From Sulfuricella sp. (GTDB lineage: Bacteria > Pseudomonadota > Gammaproteobacteria > Burkholderiales > Sulfuricellaceae): a DNA stretch of 64,000 nt. Made by a program: the position numbers and the translations under genes. How positions within the stretch are numbered: position 1 is the first letter of the stretch; every line of letters starts with the position of its first letter. The DNA is taken from NCBI GenBank assembly GCA_041651995.1, contig JBAZID010000002.1, forward strand, positions 124,001 to 188,000, given 5' to 3'. A model generated the notes under the pieces. It saw nothing but the letters and a program-made list of their open reading frames with translations, ran no database searches and was not told the origin of the DNA. Below are positions 17,281 to 26,152 of this stretch, piece by piece.

Positions 17281-17745
17281 TTAGCGGGCCTTGGCTACGG
17301 CGCCTCCAAACAGGCTGAAATTCAGGACAACGCTTGTAGCGCCGGTTTGCGGGTCCACTTCCAGTTTATTTGTCGCGTAGACCGTCATAGTTTTGTTTTC
17401 TTCGTCATAGATAGCCATCGGCACGTACCCGGCCTCCATGACCTGCTGCGTTATTTCCCTGACGGCCTTGAGTGATTCTTCGTTTTCTTCCGGCATGGCC
17501 AATTCTTTTTTATCCAGCATGGCTATATGCAGGAAATCCGGGATGCAATTTTTTGGTTTTATCTCCGCGATGGCCGTTATGCCACGCTTTTTACCCCATT
17601 CCGCAGGCGTGTCGTAATAATGGAAAACCGCATGTGCAAATGTTTTCGCATCAACGCCATCCGGGCAAGTCATATAAAAAATATGTTGCATTTGCTCCGT
17701 TGAAAAACCCACTTCATAGGTTTTGCTGTTTTCTTCAGTTGCCAT
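17281..17745 (-). CDS. Uncharacterised soluble protein
   Basis: 154 residues from an ATG at 17745 preceded by GAGGTC; the frame is open further upstream, but without a comparable start signal. It is mixed alpha/beta in appearance, without signal peptide or membrane segment. I recognise no motif. It has four tyrosines in the first 55 residues and a Cys in MTCPDGVDAKTF. It faces the convergent 17027 gene and stands alone. Its codon use and GC are slightly more AT-rich than its neighbours. Confidence 0.6.
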   Translation of the reverse strand: MATEENSKTYEVGFSTEQMQHIFYMTCPDGVDAKTFAHAVFHYYDTPAEWGKKRGITAIAEIKPKNCIPDFLHIAMLDKKELAMPEENEESLKAVREITQQVMEAGYVPMAIYDEENKTMTVYATNKLEVDPQTGATSVVLNFSLFGGAVAKAR

Positions 17746-17875
17746 TTTCGTTTGACCTCTATATTCATTTTCATGGCAGCGATTATAAACCGCTAGCCGC
17801 CTGATTAACCCCGTGATCCGCTGCAAATCATCGCTTCTTCACGCGCCCTGGCCGATTCAGACCCCCGGTTTTCAG

Positions 17876-18892
17876 TTAACCGCCCGTTGAAAAAGTAAAG
17901 GCATCCGCAAAAAATTCATCCTCCGGCATTCCCTTTGCCGCAAAAGCCTGGCGTGCGGCATTGACCATCTGCGGCGCGCCACAGGCATAGACCTGGTATC
18001 CAGACAGATCGGCAAAATCATCCAAAACCGCCTGGTGCACCAGTCCCGTGCGGCCCGGCCAATTATCTTCCGGGAGCGGCTCGGACAGGACGGGGATGAA
18101 AGTGAAATGGGGATGCGCCTGCTGCCACTGCCCGGCCAGATGCGGCATATAGAGGTCGCGCAGGCTGCGCACCCCCCAGTAGAGCACCATTTCACGCTTG
18201 CTGCGTGTCTGGAATGCGTGCTCCAGAATGCCCTTGATGGGGGCAAAACCAGTGCCGCCGGCTATTAAAATGATCGGCTTGGTGCTGTCCTCGCGCAGGA
18301 AGAAACTGCCATGCGGCCCTTCGAAGCGAAGAATGGCTTTTTCCTGCATGCTGTTAAATACCTGATCGGTAAACGAGCCGCCCGGAATGTGGCGAATGTG
18401 CAGTTGCAGAAAGCCGTCATCATGAGGTGCGTTGGCCAGGGAATAACTGCGCCGTTTGCCATCCTTGAGCAGGATGTCGATATACTGCCCGGCAAGAAAT
18501 TGCAGGCGTTCATTCGCGGGCAACTTGAGGTGCAGTATCATCACATCGTGTGCGATTTTTTCCATTTTATGCACGCGGCATGGCATGGTCTTGACTGGGA
18601 TATCACGCGCCGCCCCGACCTCTCTGCATTCGATCACTACATCGGTGAGTGGCCGGGCAGTGCAGAACAGGGCCATTCCGGCGAGTTTTTCAGTTTCGCT
18701 GAGGACAGAGTCCTGATATTTTCCATAATCCACCTGGCCCTGCAGAATTTTCCCCTTGCAACTGCCACAGGCGCCATCGCGGCATCCGTAAGGAACGGCA
18801 AAGCCCTCGCGCAGGGCTGATTCAAGAATGGTTTCATGCTCCGGCATTGAATATTGGTGGTTGCTGGGCTTGATGGTGACTTGAAATGACAT
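17876..18892 (-). CDS. Ferredoxin-type flavoprotein reductase (CDP-6-deoxy-delta-3,4-glucoseen reductase-like)
   Basis: A 338-residue electron-transfer protein. The N-terminal plant-type 2Fe-2S domain has cysteines 37, 42, 45 and 77 (CRDGACGSC...FC). A flavin domain with RSYSLANAP near 170 and an NAD(P)-binding domain with IAGGTGFAPIKGI near 245 follow. Domain order and length match the AscD/phenol-hydroxylase-reductase group. No dedicated oxygenase or sugar dehydratase lies nearby, so the electron acceptor is unknown. I chose the ATG at 18892 since the ferredoxin fold begins there; the open frame extends 105 codons upstream without homology. Divergent from the 18916 gene with 23 bp between starts. 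Confidence 0.88.
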   Translation of the reverse strand: MSFQVTIKPSNHQYSMPEHETILESALREGFAVPYGCRDGACGSCKGKILQGQVDYGKYQDSVLSETEKLAGMALFCTARPLTDVVIECREVGAARDIPVKTMPCRVHKMEKIAHDVMILHLKLPANERLQFLAGQYIDILLKDGKRRSYSLANAPHDDGFLQLHIRHIPGGSFTDQVFNSMQEKAILRFEGPHGSFFLREDSTKPIILIAGGTGFAPIKGILEHAFQTRSKREMVLYWGVRSLRDLYMPHLAGQWQQAHPHFTFIPVLSEPLPEDNWPGRTGLVHQAVLDDFADLSGYQVYACGAPQMVNAARQAFAAKGMPEDEFFADAFTFSTGG

Positions 18893-18915
18893 GGAACACC
18901 CTGATTGAGTAACAA

Positions 18916-19800
18916 ATGCAAAAATTATTGATCGTAGGTTATGGCGACATCGGAACCCGGGCTGCCGCGCTGCTGTCCCATCGTTATCGCATTTACGGGC
19001 TGGCACGCAATGCCGCGGGCGCGGAAAGGGTTCGCAGCCAGGGTGTGACGCCCGTTCCAGGCGATCTCGACCAGGCATCCACTTTGGGGCGCCTTGGCGG
19101 TCTGGCTGATGCCGTGCTCCATTTTGCTCCGCCACAGCGCCAGGGCAGGCACGATCTGCGCACCCGCAACCTGCTTGCCGCTCTGACGCAAGGAAAAAGT
19201 TTACCACAGCGCCTGGTCTATATCAGTACCACCGGGGTGTATGGCGATTGTCAGGGTGGCGAGGTAGACGAGCTTCATCGTATTTGCCCGGCCACGGCCC
19301 GCGCGGTGCGACGCGCGGATGCGGAAGCCGCCTTGCGGCGCTGGGGGCAGCGCCACGGCGTCAGGGTGAGCATCCTGCGGGTGCCGGGAATTTATGCCGT
19401 TGGCCGTCTGCCGCTGGAGCGGCTGAAAAAAGGCATTCCGGCGCTACGCGAGGAAGATGACGGCTACACCAACCACATTCACGGCGATGATCTGGCACGC
19501 ATTGCCGCCGCGGCATTAGTTCGTGGTCGCCACAACAGGGTTTACAATGCCTGCGACGATGTGCCGATGAAAATGGCCGATTATTTCGACCTCGTTGCAG
19601 ACCATTGCAGGATCGACCGCCCGCGCCGGATTTCATGGCAGGAGGCGCAGCAGGAGATCTCGCCGGGCATGCTGTCCTATATGCAGGAATCACGCCGGAT
19701 ATTGAATCGCCGCATCAAGGTGGAATTGAAAGTGAAGCTGGAATATCCCGGCGTCCAGCAAGGGTTGAACGCAATGAAAGGAATGACTCATGCAAGCTAA
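18916..19800 (+). CDS. NAD(P)-dependent sugar epimerase/dehydratase-like protein (extended SDR)
   Basis: A 294-residue Rossmann protein: GYGDIG near residue 8 binds the nucleotide, ISTTGVYGD near 105 carries the Ser/Tyr region, and NHIHGDDLARI near 190 is typical of the YeeZ-like epimerase group. The canonical YxxxK is not obvious, so activity may differ from true epimerases. The stop overlaps the murI start by 11 bases, indicating coupling with glutamate racemase. The substrate is unknown. Confidence 0.8.
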   Translation: MQKLLIVGYGDIGTRAAALLSHRYRIYGLARNAAGAERVRSQGVTPVPGDLDQASTLGRLGGLADAVLHFAPPQRQGRHDLRTRNLLAALTQGKSLPQRLVYISTTGVYGDCQGGEVDELHRICPATARAVRRADAEAALRRWGQRHGVRVSILRVPGIYAVGRLPLERLKKGIPALREEDDGYTNHIHGDDLARIAAAALVRGRHNRVYNACDDVPMKMADYFDLVADHCRIDRPRRISWQEAQQEISPGMLSYMQESRRILNRRIKVELKVKLEYPGVQQGLNAMKGMTHAS

Positions 19801-20596
19801 TCCCGGCAACGCCATCGGCGTGTTCGATTCCGGCGTCGGCGGATTGACGGTTGTGCGCGCCATGATGGAGCGCTTGCCATTCGAGAACATCATCTACTTC
19901 GGCGACACCGCGCGGGTACCTTACGGTGTCAAATCCGTGGAAACCATTTCCTACTACACTCGCGAAATTGCCGAATTCCTGCTGCAAAAGCAGGTCAAGA
20001 TGCTGATCATCGCCTGCAATACCATGGCAGCCGTGGCCTCGCAGGTGGTGAAGGATCTTTCTCCGGTGCCTGTGCTGGATGTGATCGACGCCGGTGCGCT
20101 GGGTGCCATTGCGGCCAGCAACCGCAGGAAGGTGGGTATTATTGGCACGCCCACCACCATCAACAGTAATGCCTACGCGCGTGCCATCCACCAGTACGAG
20201 CCGGATGTGCGCATTTTTTCCCAGGCCTGCCCGCTGTTTGTGCCGCTGGTGGAGGAGGGCTGGCTCGATCACCCCGTCACCCGGCTCACCGCGCAGGAAT
20301 ACCTTAAACCGGTGCTGGCTCAGGATGTCGACACTCTGGTCCTGGGGTGTACCCACTACCCCCTGCTCAAGCCCTTGCTGCAGGACGTCGCGGGCAGCGG
20401 CGTGAAACTGGTGGATTCGGCCGAAGCCATGGCGGAGGAGGCCGCGGCGCTACTGGCCGGCCTTGACCTGGCCAACCCGCAGCGCAATCAGCCGGACTAT
20501 CAATTCTATGTCACGGACGTGCCGCTGCGTTTCCAAACCATCGGTGAACGCTTTCTCGGGCGAACCCTCTCCAATGTACATGTAGTTAAGTGGTAA
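19790..20596 (+). CDS. murI: Glutamate racemase
   Basis: A 268-residue cytoplasmic enzyme making D-glutamate for peptidoglycan. The N-terminal GVFDSGVGGLTV, the first catalytic cysteine in IIACNTMAA (about residue 77) and the second in LGCTHYPLL (about 187) are all present. Length is typical. The product is consumed by MurD, encoded at 58579-59964 in this window. Confidence 0.97.
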   Translation: MQANPGNAIGVFDSGVGGLTVVRAMMERLPFENIIYFGDTARVPYGVKSVETISYYTREIAEFLLQKQVKMLIIACNTMAAVASQVVKDLSPVPVLDVIDAGALGAIAASNRRKVGIIGTPTTINSNAYARAIHQYEPDVRIFSQACPLFVPLVEEGWLDHPVTRLTAQEYLKPVLAQDVDTLVLGCTHYPLLKPLLQDVAGSGVKLVDSAEAMAEEAAALLAGLDLANPQRNQPDYQFYVTDVPLRFQTIGERFLGRTLSNVHVVKW

Positions 20597-20654
20597 GTTG
20601 TCATCCAGGGCGCGTTGACACTAATTTCGCGCCCTAAAATAAAGGAGCTCATCA

Positions 20655-20903
20655 ATGGCCAGGATATTGTATTTTTCCACTCTCGCCGAACGCCTTGGCA
20701 AAACCGCCGAGGAAGTGAAGCTTCCACACAGCGTGCAGGATCTGCGCGGCCTGCTGGCTTTTCTGCGCCAGCGCGGCGAAGAGTGGCCGGTTTACCTGAT
20801 TGATGACAAGATCCAGGCCACGGTAAACAAGAATTTTGTCGAATTACATGCGGGGATCAACGATCAGGATGAAATTGGCCTGATGCTGAGCCGCCACAAT
20901 TGA
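20655..20903 (+). CDS. MoaD/ThiS-like beta-grasp protein lacking the C-terminal Gly-Gly
   Basis: An 82-residue protein with the length and opening (ARILYFSTLAERLGKTAEEV) of MoaD, the small subunit of molybdopterin synthase. Its end reads LMLSRHN instead of the GG that MoaD and ThiS need for adenylation and thiocarboxylation. The start has a clear GGAG site (AAAGGAGCTCATCAATG). No other moa gene is nearby. It may be a sulfur-carrier homologue with another job or a non-functional relative. The 144-bp gap after it (20904-21047) shows nothing recognisable. Confidence 0.72.
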   Translation: MARILYFSTLAERLGKTAEEVKLPHSVQDLRGLLAFLRQRGEEWPVYLIDDKIQATVNKNFVELHAGINDQDEIGLMLSRHN

Positions 20904-21047
20904 CCGTGGCACGATGCAGACGAATTTTTGTTGTGCCGAATCATATATTGACGGCACGAACGTATTGGACCGGATTGTTTTTGTGTCCAGCGCGACCAAT
21001 CGGTTGCAGAAATCCCCGGCATTCAAAGGGCCACTATTGAGGAAGGT

Positions 21048-21776
21048 TCAGCCTTGCGGCGGCGGAGCAGTCAGCAGGGCCAGCTGGGCGGCATCGAGAT
21101 AGCACCATTCACCTTCTTCCAGCCCAAGCGATTCCAGCGTCAGGAGACCGATTGCCGAGCGTTGCAGGGCGCTGCAATGATTTCCGGTAGCCGCCAGCAT
21201 GCGCTTGACCTGATGGTATTTCCCTTGTTCCAGCACGATTTCAACGCGGTGCGTATCCAGCGTGCGGCAACTCACTGCTGCTAGCGGGGCGGGTTCGTCA
21301 TGGAGTTGCACGCCGGACAGCAATTCCTCGACCAGTTCTGGCGTGACCGGATCATGCGTAGTGGCAATGTAGATTTTCGGAACATGCCGTTTCGGGGACG
21401 ACTGGGCATGAATGAAGGGGCCTTCGTCAGACATCAGCAAGAGGCCGGTGGTGTCATGATCGAGACGGCCAATCGGTTGAACGTCGCGCCAGGTGAATTG
21501 TTCCGGTAGCAGTGTCAACACGCCGGGATGGTGGCTGGTTTTTCTGGAGCATTCGAAACCGGCGGGTTTGTTCAGTGCAATATAGACATGCTCGCGATAG
21601 ATCCAGGGTTCATCAAATACTGTAAAAGTCAGGCCAACTGTTTCAAAACTGGCACGATTGGCGGTTACAGTTTCTCCATCGATCGAGACTTCTCCGTGCG
21701 CGATCAGTTGCTGGCAGCCCTTGCGGGTGCCAAAGCCCTGCGATTGCAGGATACGGTCCAAAGTCTGTTTGCTCAC
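21048..21776 (-). CDS. rsuA: Ribosomal small subunit pseudouridine synthase (RsuA family)
   Basis: A 242-residue enzyme that isomerises a uridine in 16S rRNA (U516 in E. coli). An N-terminal S4-like domain (residues 1-55, RILQSQGFGTRKGCQQLI) is followed by the catalytic domain with GRLDHDTTGLLL near residue 103, where the Asp is the catalytic nucleophile. NKPAGFECS and GKYHQVKRML are further family motifs. RsuA fits better than RluE/RluF by length and motif spelling. Confidence 0.88.
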   Translation of the reverse strand: MSKQTLDRILQSQGFGTRKGCQQLIAHGEVSIDGETVTANRASFETVGLTFTVFDEPWIYREHVYIALNKPAGFECSRKTSHHPGVLTLLPEQFTWRDVQPIGRLDHDTTGLLLMSDEGPFIHAQSSPKRHVPKIYIATTHDPVTPELVEELLSGVQLHDEPAPLAAVSCRTLDTHRVEIVLEQGKYHQVKRMLAATGNHCSALQRSAIGLLTLESLGLEEGEWCYLDAAQLALLTAPPPQG

Positions 21777-21892
21777 CGGCGCCCTTGCCTCTCCATTAGA
21801 GGAAAACCCAATCCGGCACGCAGTTTATCGCAGAACGAAAAGACCTGCCATGAGGCGAACCTTTGATCTGCGCGATCGGCAGACGCTATTTG

Positions 21893-22177
21893 TCAGTGAC
21901 GAGTCTTGAGGCTGGCGTCGAAAATTGCGACAGCATTTTCCGGAAACTGGAATTCGGAGAAAGCGCGGTGGATTTCCGATTTGTTGCATTCTGCATCGCG
22001 CTCCTCGAAGCAGATGCCGATTGAACGGCCGTTCGAGGCCAGGGTGGTGAATGCATAACGCCAGCGTTGAGCTTCTGCCAGACGCTCGCGCAGTTCGCGT
22101 TCGTTGCTGATTTCAATACCGGCTTTTTTCAGGGAATCAAGAAAACTATCAAAGGATTCATTGCTAAGGCTACCCAT
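21893..22177 (-). CDS. Uncharacterised small protein
   Basis: 94 residues from an ATG at 22177 with a strong GGAGGG site. The frame continues 16 codons upstream, but those lie before the ribosome binding site. The sequence is soluble and charged with no motif I know; the N-terminus MGSLSNESFDSFLDSLKKAG looks helical. It has two cysteines, in GICFEERDAEC. It stands alone between rsuA and pth. Confidence 0.55.
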   Translation of the reverse strand: MGSLSNESFDSFLDSLKKAGIEISNERELRERLAEAQRWRYAFTTLASNGRSIGICFEERDAECNKSEIHRAFSEFQFPENAVAIFDASLKTRH

Positions 22178-22287
22178 CTTACCCTCCGTTGGATGTCTGG
22201 CGGCAATCCGCCATGGGACATTCAACGCTGCGGCCTGAATCCGGGTTGACAGAGGATGATTAGTTATTGTTCATTTTGTTGAAGCGG

Positions 22288-22872
22288 CTATCCAGGCGCC
22301 CTGGTATGCAGCTTGAGCATGGCCGCCGGAAATTCACCCGCCAGCAGTTGCGGCAGCAGGGGCAGGCTCTTGTCCACGGCGGCGTCGATCAGTTCCTGCT
22401 CCTCGCGCCGTGCGGGATGCAGCACAAAATCCGCGACCTGGGATTTGTCGCCGGGATGGCCAATGCCCAGACGCAGACGCCAGAAGTCCTGGGTGCCTAG
22501 ATGCGCAATGATGTCGCGCAGGCCATTGTGCCCGCCATGGCCGCCGCTTTTCTTGAGGCGGGCCTCGCCTGGCGGCAGGTCGAGTTCATCGTGAATCACC
22601 AGAATTTCTTCCGGGGTGATTTTGTAAAAGGCAGCCAGTGCGCTTACGGCCTGTCCGCTACGGTTCATGAATGTGGCGGGTTTGAGCAGCCAGGCTTCAT
22701 ATCCGGCGACGTGGATGCGTGCCGCCAGGCCGTGAAATTTCTTGTCCGGATTGAGCGACGCGCCGCGCGCGGTCGCGACGCGCTCCACCCACCAGAATCC
22801 CGCGTTATGCCGGGTATCTTCATATTCCCGGCCAGGATTGCCGAGTCCCACGATCAGTCGAATAGGCGGCAT
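22288..22872 (-). CDS. pth: Peptidyl-tRNA hydrolase
   Basis: A 194-residue enzyme that recycles peptidyl-tRNAs released from stalled ribosomes. The conserved LIVGLGNPGREYEDTRHNAGF, with the catalytic His, opens the protein. KPATFMNRSG and HDELDLPPGEARLKKSGGHGGHNGLRD follow, carrying the key Asp and Asn. I chose the ATG at 22872 over one 12 codons upstream that lies in the terminator region of rplY. It sits downstream of rplY and prs, the standard proteobacterial order. Confidence 0.96.
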   Translation of the reverse strand: MPPIRLIVGLGNPGREYEDTRHNAGFWWVERVATARGASLNPDKKFHGLAARIHVAGYEAWLLKPATFMNRSGQAVSALAAFYKITPEEILVIHDELDLPPGEARLKKSGGHGGHNGLRDIIAHLGTQDFWRLRLGIGHPGDKSQVADFVLHPARREEQELIDAAVDKSLPLLPQLLAGEFPAAMLKLHTRAPG

Positions 22873-22892
22873 CTGCTTTCGTCCTTGTGAAT

Positions 22893-22926
22893 AAAAAAAG
22901 CCCGTCAAGAATTTTGACGGGCTTTT
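22893..22926 (-). terminator. Terminator between rplY and pth
   Basis: A 13-bp stem AAAAGCCCGTCAA / TTGACGGGCTTTT (22897-22926). On the minus strand a T-run follows (complement of A's from 22893). It lies 26 bases past the rplY stop, so pth depends on readthrough or on a promoter within or after this element. Confidence 0.85.
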
Positions 22927-22951
22927 CTGTTTTAGCGCCAGAGGCGCCCGA

Positions 22952-23560
22952 TCAGGAAGCTGCTTCTTCGCCTGCAGCTTCAGTTGCGCCGCCGCGCGGG
23001 GTCGGAATGGTTACAACTACGGCATTGTCGCCGTGAGCCAGTTGCACGAATTCCACGCCCTTTGGCAGTTTGATTTCAGCCATGTGGATGGAGTGGCCTG
23101 CTGCCAGGCTGGACAGATCCACTTCGACGAACTCGGGCAGATCCTTGGGCAGGCAACTTACGTCCGCTTCTGTCATGACGTGGTTCACGGTGCTGCCGGT
23201 CAGCTTCACGCCCGGTGCTATATCGGTATTGGTGAAGTGGAATGGCACTTTCATGTGAATCTTCAGTTTCGGGTTGACGCGCTGGAAATCCACGTGCATC
23301 ACCAGTTGCTTGAAAGGGTGCATCTGGTAATCGCGCAACAGAACCTTTTCCTTTTTGGAATTCAGGTTCATGGTGAGGATGGAAGAGTGGAAGCTCTCAT
23401 GGCGCAGCGCATGATAGATTTCATTGTGGTCCAGTTCGATCACTGCGGTTTCTTCGCCAACGCCGTAGACGATGGCTGGGGTTTTGCCGGCATGGCGGAG
23501 ACGGCGGCTCGCACCCGTTCCCTGCACCGTGCGCAAGGTTGCGTTAAATTCAATGGTCAT
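22952..23560 (-). CDS. rplY: 50S ribosomal protein L25 / general stress protein Ctc
   Basis: A 202-residue two-domain L25 (TL5/Ctc type) that binds 5S rRNA. The N-terminal domain has GASRRLRHAGKTPAIVYG, and the C-terminal beta domain has HVDFQRVNPKLKIHMKVPFHF. A low-complexity tail (GGATEAAGEEAAS) ends the protein, as in other long forms. E. coli has only the short N-terminal domain; the long form is normal in betaproteobacteria. It is followed by a terminator. Confidence 0.95.
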   Translation of the reverse strand: MTIEFNATLRTVQGTGASRRLRHAGKTPAIVYGVGEETAVIELDHNEIYHALRHESFHSSILTMNLNSKKEKVLLRDYQMHPFKQLVMHVDFQRVNPKLKIHMKVPFHFTNTDIAPGVKLTGSTVNHVMTEADVSCLPKDLPEFVEVDLSSLAAGHSIHMAEIKLPKGVEFVQLAHGDNAVVVTIPTPRGGATEAAGEEAAS

Positions 23561-23659
23561 TGCATTACTCCAAGTGTGTACAAAAAACCGCCCGCGACCA
23601 GGCGGTGTAACAAGCCGGTTTGTCGGGTTACGGCCTATGGCCTAACCCAACAAACCAAG

Positions 23660-24610
23660 CTATTCCATGAACAAGGAACTTACCGAGTCCTCGTTGCTGA
23701 TTCTGCGTATCGTCTCGGCCATCAGTTCGGCTACCGAGAGCTGGCGGATACGACCACAGTTTTTGGCCTCTTCGCGCAGCGGGATGGTGTCGGTCACCAC
23801 CAGTTCGTCGAGATGGGAGTTCATGACCCTTTCGACTGCGCTGCCGGACAGTACCGCATGGGTACAGTAAGCCAGTACCCGCTCCGCGCCATGCTCCTTG
23901 AGTGCAGCAGCGGCTTCGCACAGGGTGTTGGCGGTATCCACCAGGTCGTCCATGAGGATGCAGGTGCGGCCGGACACATCGCCAATGATGTGCATCACCT
24001 TGGCCACGTTAGGCTTGGGGCGACGCTTGTCGATGATCGCCAGGTCCGATTCCAGGCGCTTTGCCAGGGCACGGGCGCGTACCACGCCGCCTACGTCCGG
24101 CGAAACCACCATCAGGTTCTTGTGGTCATGCTTCCATATGTCGCCGAGAAGGATGGGCGCGGAATAAACATTGTCCACCGGGATATCGAAGAACCCCTGG
24201 ATCTGGTCAGAATGCAGATCCATGGTCAACAACCGGTCCACACCTACGCTCTGCAGCATGTTGGCCACAACCTTGGCGGTGATTGCCACACGGGCGGAAC
24301 GCGGGCGGCGGTCCTGACGGGCATAGCCAAGGTAGGGAATGGCAGCGGTAATACGTCCAGCGGAGGCGCGCTTCAGCGCGTCCACCATGACCATCACTTC
24401 CATCAGCGTGTCGTTGGTTGGCATGCAGGTGGATTGCAATACGAAAACGTCCCTGCCGCGCACGTTTTCGAGCAATTCGACCATCACCTCGCCATCCGAG
24501 AAGCGCCCGACGACTGCGCGCCCAAGATGAATATTGAGATGCTTCACCACTTCTTCAGCAAGCCGTGGATTGGCATTGCCGGTAAAAACCATCATGCTGC
24601 CGTACGCCAT
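23660..24610 (-). CDS. prs: Ribose-phosphate pyrophosphokinase
   Basis: A 316-residue class I PRPP synthase, making phosphoribosyl pyrophosphate from ribose-5-phosphate and ATP for nucleotides, histidine and tryptophan. MVFTGNANPRLAEEV opens the protein and RQDRRPRSARVAI is the catalytic flexible region. VVSPDVGGVVRARALAK lies near residue 130, and the PRPP-binding CILMDDLVDTANTL near 218. Length is as in E. coli (315). It lies downstream of ispE and tRNA-Gln in the conserved order. Confidence 0.97.
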   Translation of the reverse strand: MAYGSMMVFTGNANPRLAEEVVKHLNIHLGRAVVGRFSDGEVMVELLENVRGRDVFVLQSTCMPTNDTLMEVMVMVDALKRASAGRITAAIPYLGYARQDRRPRSARVAITAKVVANMLQSVGVDRLLTMDLHSDQIQGFFDIPVDNVYSAPILLGDIWKHDHKNLMVVSPDVGGVVRARALAKRLESDLAIIDKRRPKPNVAKVMHIIGDVSGRTCILMDDLVDTANTLCEAAAALKEHGAERVLAYCTHAVLSGSAVERVMNSHLDELVVTDTIPLREEAKNCGRIRQLSVAELMAETIRRISNEDSVSSLFME

Positions 24611-24635
24611 GAGGTGCCTATCTCAGCGAATAAAA

Positions 24636-24666
24636 AACAAAGGGGCGGGGTTTAAACACCCGCCCC
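24636..24666 (-). terminator. Terminator after tRNA-Gln
   Basis: A GC-rich 9-bp stem AGGGGCGGG / CCCGCCCCT (24641-24666). On the minus strand a TTTGTTTTTTATT run follows. It lies just after the tRNA 3' end and before the prs start. Confidence 0.8.
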
Positions 24667-24673
24667 TGAAATT

Positions 24674-24748
24674 TGGCTGGGGAGGTAGGGATCGAACCTA
24701 CGAATGCCGGAATCAAAATCCGGTGCCTTACCACTTGGCGACTCCCCA
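24674..24748 (-). tRNA. tRNA-Gln (anticodon TTG)
   Basis: A 75-nt cloverleaf read on the minus strand. The acceptor stem TGGGGAG/CTCCCCA has discriminator G and an encoded CCA. The anticodon stem CCGGA/TCCGG encloses loop TTTTGAT with anticodon TTG (reads CAA). The T-arm has GTTCGATCC. It sits 6 bases after the ispE stop, so it is likely co-transcribed with lolB-ispE. Confidence 0.97.
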
Positions 24749-24754
24749 ATTAAT

Positions 24755-25591
24755 CTAGTCTGCAAAATCCCGCAACGGGTGCCGGTCCAGCCCTCGCGCT
24801 ACAAAACCCCGCCATTCGGCAGGCTTGCGCCTTAACACCTGGCTTGCCTCGTCTTCCGAGCCGAACTCCGCGAATACGCATGCCCCCGATCCTGTCATCC
24901 TGGCTGTTCCGTGCTGACCAAGCCAGTCCAGATATTCAGCCACCTCGGGATACCTTCTGCAAACAAGCGCTTGCAAATCGTTGCGCAAATCGGCTGTCAG
25001 GAGGAGCGGTATTTTGATCGAAGTCGTGTTTCGTGTCAATTCCGGCGCAGCAAAAATCTCTGCTGTCGGTACCGAAACAGGCGGGATCAGCACCACATAC
25101 CAAGCCGGAGGGAGATGGATGGGCTGAAGGTGTTCGCCCACGCCCTCGGCAAATGCGCTTTCACCAAATATGAAGACCGGCACGTCGGCACCCAGTTGCA
25201 ATCCCAGTTGCTGCAATTGGGTACGGGGGAGGTTGAGTTGCCACAGGCGGTTCAGGGCCAGCAGGGTGGTGGCCGCATCAGAGCTGCCGCCACCCAGTCC
25301 GCCGCCCATTGGCAGGCGCTTCTCCACAGCAATCTCCACACCTTGCGTACAGCCGGTATGTTCCTGAAGCAGGCGTGCTGCGCGCACCACCAGGTCTTTG
25401 TCAGGTGCAACGCCGTCCAGTTCGGTCTTGCGCACCACCTGTCCGTCGCCGCGAAGGCTGAAGCGCAGACTGTCGCCGTAGTCGATAAAACGGAATACGC
25501 TTTGCAGCAGGTGGTATCCGTCCGGGCGCCGCCCCACCACGTGCAGAAACAGGTTGAGCTTGGCTGGCGCCGGATAGGAGATGTCGCTCAT
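24755..25591 (-). CDS. ispE: 4-diphosphocytidyl-2-C-methyl-D-erythritol kinase
   Basis: A 278-residue GHMP kinase of the MEP isoprenoid pathway. PAPAKLNLFLHVVGRRPDGYH carries the substrate lysine, and PMGGGLGGGSSDAATTLL near residue 92 is the ATP-binding loop. MTGSGACVFAEF closes the fold. I chose the ATG at 25591, whose ATGA overlaps the lolB stop, over one four codons upstream. The product feeds undecaprenyl phosphate, used by MraY in this window. Confidence 0.96.
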   Translation of the reverse strand: MSDISYPAPAKLNLFLHVVGRRPDGYHLLQSVFRFIDYGDSLRFSLRGDGQVVRKTELDGVAPDKDLVVRAARLLQEHTGCTQGVEIAVEKRLPMGGGLGGGSSDAATTLLALNRLWQLNLPRTQLQQLGLQLGADVPVFIFGESAFAEGVGEHLQPIHLPPAWYVVLIPPVSVPTAEIFAAPELTRNTTSIKIPLLLTADLRNDLQALVCRRYPEVAEYLDWLGQHGTARMTGSGACVFAEFGSEDEASQVLRRKPAEWRGFVARGLDRHPLRDFAD

Positions 25592-26145
25592 GGCAGCTCC
25601 CAATCATCCACGATCAGCTTGAGTTCAAGTGTATCGTTGCGCATCGTGATGCGGGATGGCAGGACATGATTTCCTTCCATGCGGTAGTCCAGGTATTTGA
25701 TATCCCACTCCTGCTGGCGCAAGCGGGTGATGCGCATGCCGTCATCACGCTCGCTTTCGGCCATGCTGCCGGGTGCCGGACGGCCGAGCACCCAGTATTG
25801 CATCCCGTCCAGCGGCAGGCGCCAGCCCAGCACCTGTTCGGTCAACTCTGCCGCGCTTTGTGCGGTGTAATGGCCGTCCGGGGTATCCAGCGTCACGATT
25901 TCCGCCTTGCGCTGTATGCGCGCCACGGTCTGTCCGAGGGGGGAGCGCAACTGGATCTCGTCTTCATTTGCATGATGCCGCCAGCTCAGATTGCCGGAAA
26001 ACCCCTGTTCATCATGTTTCACCCCAATCCGGCCATTCATCTGGAACGATTCTGGTACGGTTTGAACGGCTGCCGCTGCTGGCAACCTGAGCACTGGCGT
26101 GGCGCAACCGCCCAGAAGCAGCGAGCCCAGCAGCAGCCAAAGCAT
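25588..26145 (-). CDS. lolB: Outer-membrane lipoprotein LolB
   Basis: 185 residues: a lipoprotein signal (MLWLLLGSLLLGGC) with lipobox LLGGC, then a beta-barrel-like domain with MNGRIGVKHDEQGFSGNLSWRH, characteristic of LolB. It accepts lipoproteins from LolA and inserts them in the outer membrane. I chose the ATG at 26145, 8 bases after the TPR gene stop; ATGs at 26175 and 26187 in the same frame would overlap that gene and spoil the signal peptide. The C-terminal sequence matches the family only moderately. Confidence 0.88.
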   Translation of the reverse strand: MLWLLLGSLLLGGCATPVLRLPAAAAVQTVPESFQMNGRIGVKHDEQGFSGNLSWRHHANEDEIQLRSPLGQTVARIQRKAEIVTLDTPDGHYTAQSAAELTEQVLGWRLPLDGMQYWVLGRPAPGSMAESERDDGMRITRLRQQEWDIKYLDYRMEGNHVLPSRITMRNDTLELKLIVDDWELP

Positions 26146-26152
26146 GAAGCCG

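Noticed and set aside
20904..21047. Gap after the MoaD-like gene with GGCAC/GTGCC elements
   Set aside because: Arms are short and irregular; no convincing RNA, terminator or promoter could be drawn.
23033..24655. 540-codon open frame on the plus strand opposite rplY and prs
   Set aside because: Both opposing genes are conserved housekeeping genes; the frame has no motif.
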